A stretch of DNA of 64,000 nucleotides from Clostridium sp. D43t1_170807_H7 (GTDB lineage: Bacteria > Bacillota > Clostridia > Clostridiales > Clostridiaceae), in assembly GCF_015555905.1 (NCBI RefSeq), contig NZ_JADNLK010000002.1, positions 1 to 64,000 of the forward strand. The letters are read 5' to 3'. Position numbers and translations under genes: made by a program. Position 1 is the first letter of the stretch. Each line of letters starts with the position of its first letter. Below, piece by piece: positions 63,273-64,000 of the stretch. The notes under the pieces are model-generated. The model worked only from the letters and a program-made list of their open reading frames with translations, was not told where the DNA came from and ran no database searches.

Positions 63273-64000
63273 CTATTCCCTAATTAACTCTACTGTTGAA
63301 ATTTTCTTAATTGATCTGTTACAAACATATAATGTTATCATTATTAATACAAATGTTATTAATACTAATCCACTTGTCATTACTAAATTTAATTTAAATA
63401 CATCAAACCCCATGGCTAATTGAATAACCTTACTTGATGTTGTAATAGCAACTAATATTCCTATTATTGCTCCTAAAATTGCTAAAATCATTATCCTGTA
63501 GTTATTTCTTGCTCTAATATATTTTGAAGTAAATCCTAAACTTTTCATTACTCCATAATTTTTTCTATTATCTAAATTGTTTATTAACAATACATTTACT
63601 ATATTAAATATTCCAAATACTAATACTCCAACTAATAATACTATTGATATTGGTACTGATATCTCTACAACTTGTGAAGCTGCTTCTTTTAATGGTGAAT
63701 AAATTTTTTCTACTTTTACTCCATCAAACTTTGCTTTTATATCATTCTTTAAAGCTTCATAATCATCTATATTTTTTAAATTAACAAAAGCTACATTTCC
63801 AATTGAATTATCACTTATTACATCACTTGTTAATCTCATAGATTGTCCACCACTCATCATAGAAGCAAAACTTCCAACTATTAAAAATTCTTTTTCTTCA
63901 TCTCCTACTTTTATTTTTATATAGTCACCTAAATCTAAATTATTATTTTTCATTAAATCTACGCTTAAGGATACTTCATTTTTATTTCTTGGATTTATAC
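63273..64000 (-). CDS. ABC permease, FtsX type, N-terminal part beyond the window
   Basis: The frame is open to the window edge: residues INPRNKNEVSLSVDL precede the first ATG at 63953, so the gene is cut and only its C-terminal 240 or so residues are seen. An outer domain (KIKVGDEEKEFLIVGS) is followed by the closing FtsX unit: three membrane segments, at about 110-130, 160-180 and 195-215 counting from 63953, with GVMKSLGFTSKYI between the first two. Forms the transporter with the ATPase downstream. Confidence 0.88.
   Translation of the reverse strand, partial: INPRNKNEVSLSVDLMKNNNLDLGDYIKIKVGDEEKEFLIVGSFASMMSGGQSMRLTSDVISDNSIGNVAFVNLKNIDDYEALKNDIKAKFDGVKVEKIYSPLKEAASQVVEISVPISIVLLVGVLVFGIFNIVNVLLINNLDNRKNYGVMKSLGFTSKYIRARNNYRIMILAILGAIIGILVAITTSSKVIQLAMGFDVFKLNLVMTSGLVLITFVLIMITLYVCNRSIKKISTVELIRE

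Overview
This window is AT-rich DNA typical of a low-GC Gram-positive anaerobe, most likely Clostridium sensu stricto and probably host- or gut-associated. The indications are strong AGGAGG-type ribosome binding sites, TTG/GTG starts, many short hairpin terminators, a T-box leader, an LPXTG wall protein, a dockerin-bearing M60-type protease relative, a GH20 hexosaminidase and a tannase/gallate locus. The species cannot be fixed from the sequence alone. No rRNA, tRNA, CRISPR array or intact insertion sequence was seen.

Layout. 0.3-5.4 kb: an ABC exporter (ATPase plus long FtsX-type permease) followed by its response regulator and histidine kinase. 5.7-9.2 kb: ribokinase, a small Tyr/Pro-rich protein and an ammonium channel fused to a PII domain. 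9.2-15.8 kb: a wall-anchored protein with a cohesin-like domain beside a broken dockerin/FN3/M60 protein. 16.2-25.8 kb: ABC-F protein, an IS1182-type remnant, a P-type ATPase, a 5'-nucleotidase, an MBL hydrolase, an anion transporter and two small proteins. 25.9-32.0 kb: glutamate synthase gltBD. 32.5-38.5 kb (plus strand): symporter, cysteine-synthase-like enzyme, a 240-bp imperfect palindrome, a lipoprotein, and a phytase-like phosphatase/GxGYxYP fusion cut by an in-frame stop. 38.8-40.8 kb: two small proteins and a transaldolase-family enzyme. 41.1-47.0 kb: tannase, a second esterase, TetR, a broken UbiD, UbiX and LysR. 47.0-54.9 kb: MerR/aldo-keto reductase, a decayed ECF sigma/anti-sigma pair, a T-box-controlled Lrp/aminotransferase operon, a 73-bp tandem repeat, GH20 and a FliB-like protein. 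55.0-64.0 kb: two more ABC/two-component modules, the last cut by the window edge.

Themes. Three ABC-exporter/two-component modules share the order ABC, hairpin, regulator, kinase; this suggests envelope-stress or peptide-antibiotic sensing. A nitrogen theme (amt-PII, gltBD, Ala-type T-box with aminotransferase) and a plant-phenolic/phytate theme (tannase, UbiX/UbiD, PTP-like phosphatase) are also visible.

The most striking pattern is gene decay by internal deletion. The M60 protein has lost its metal-binding core, the UbiD decarboxylase its middle third, the sigma/anti-sigma pair its facing ends, and a transposase most of its body. The phosphatase/GxGYxYP gene carries a clean in-frame stop. 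Whether these are true mutations or assembly errors cannot be decided from sequence alone.
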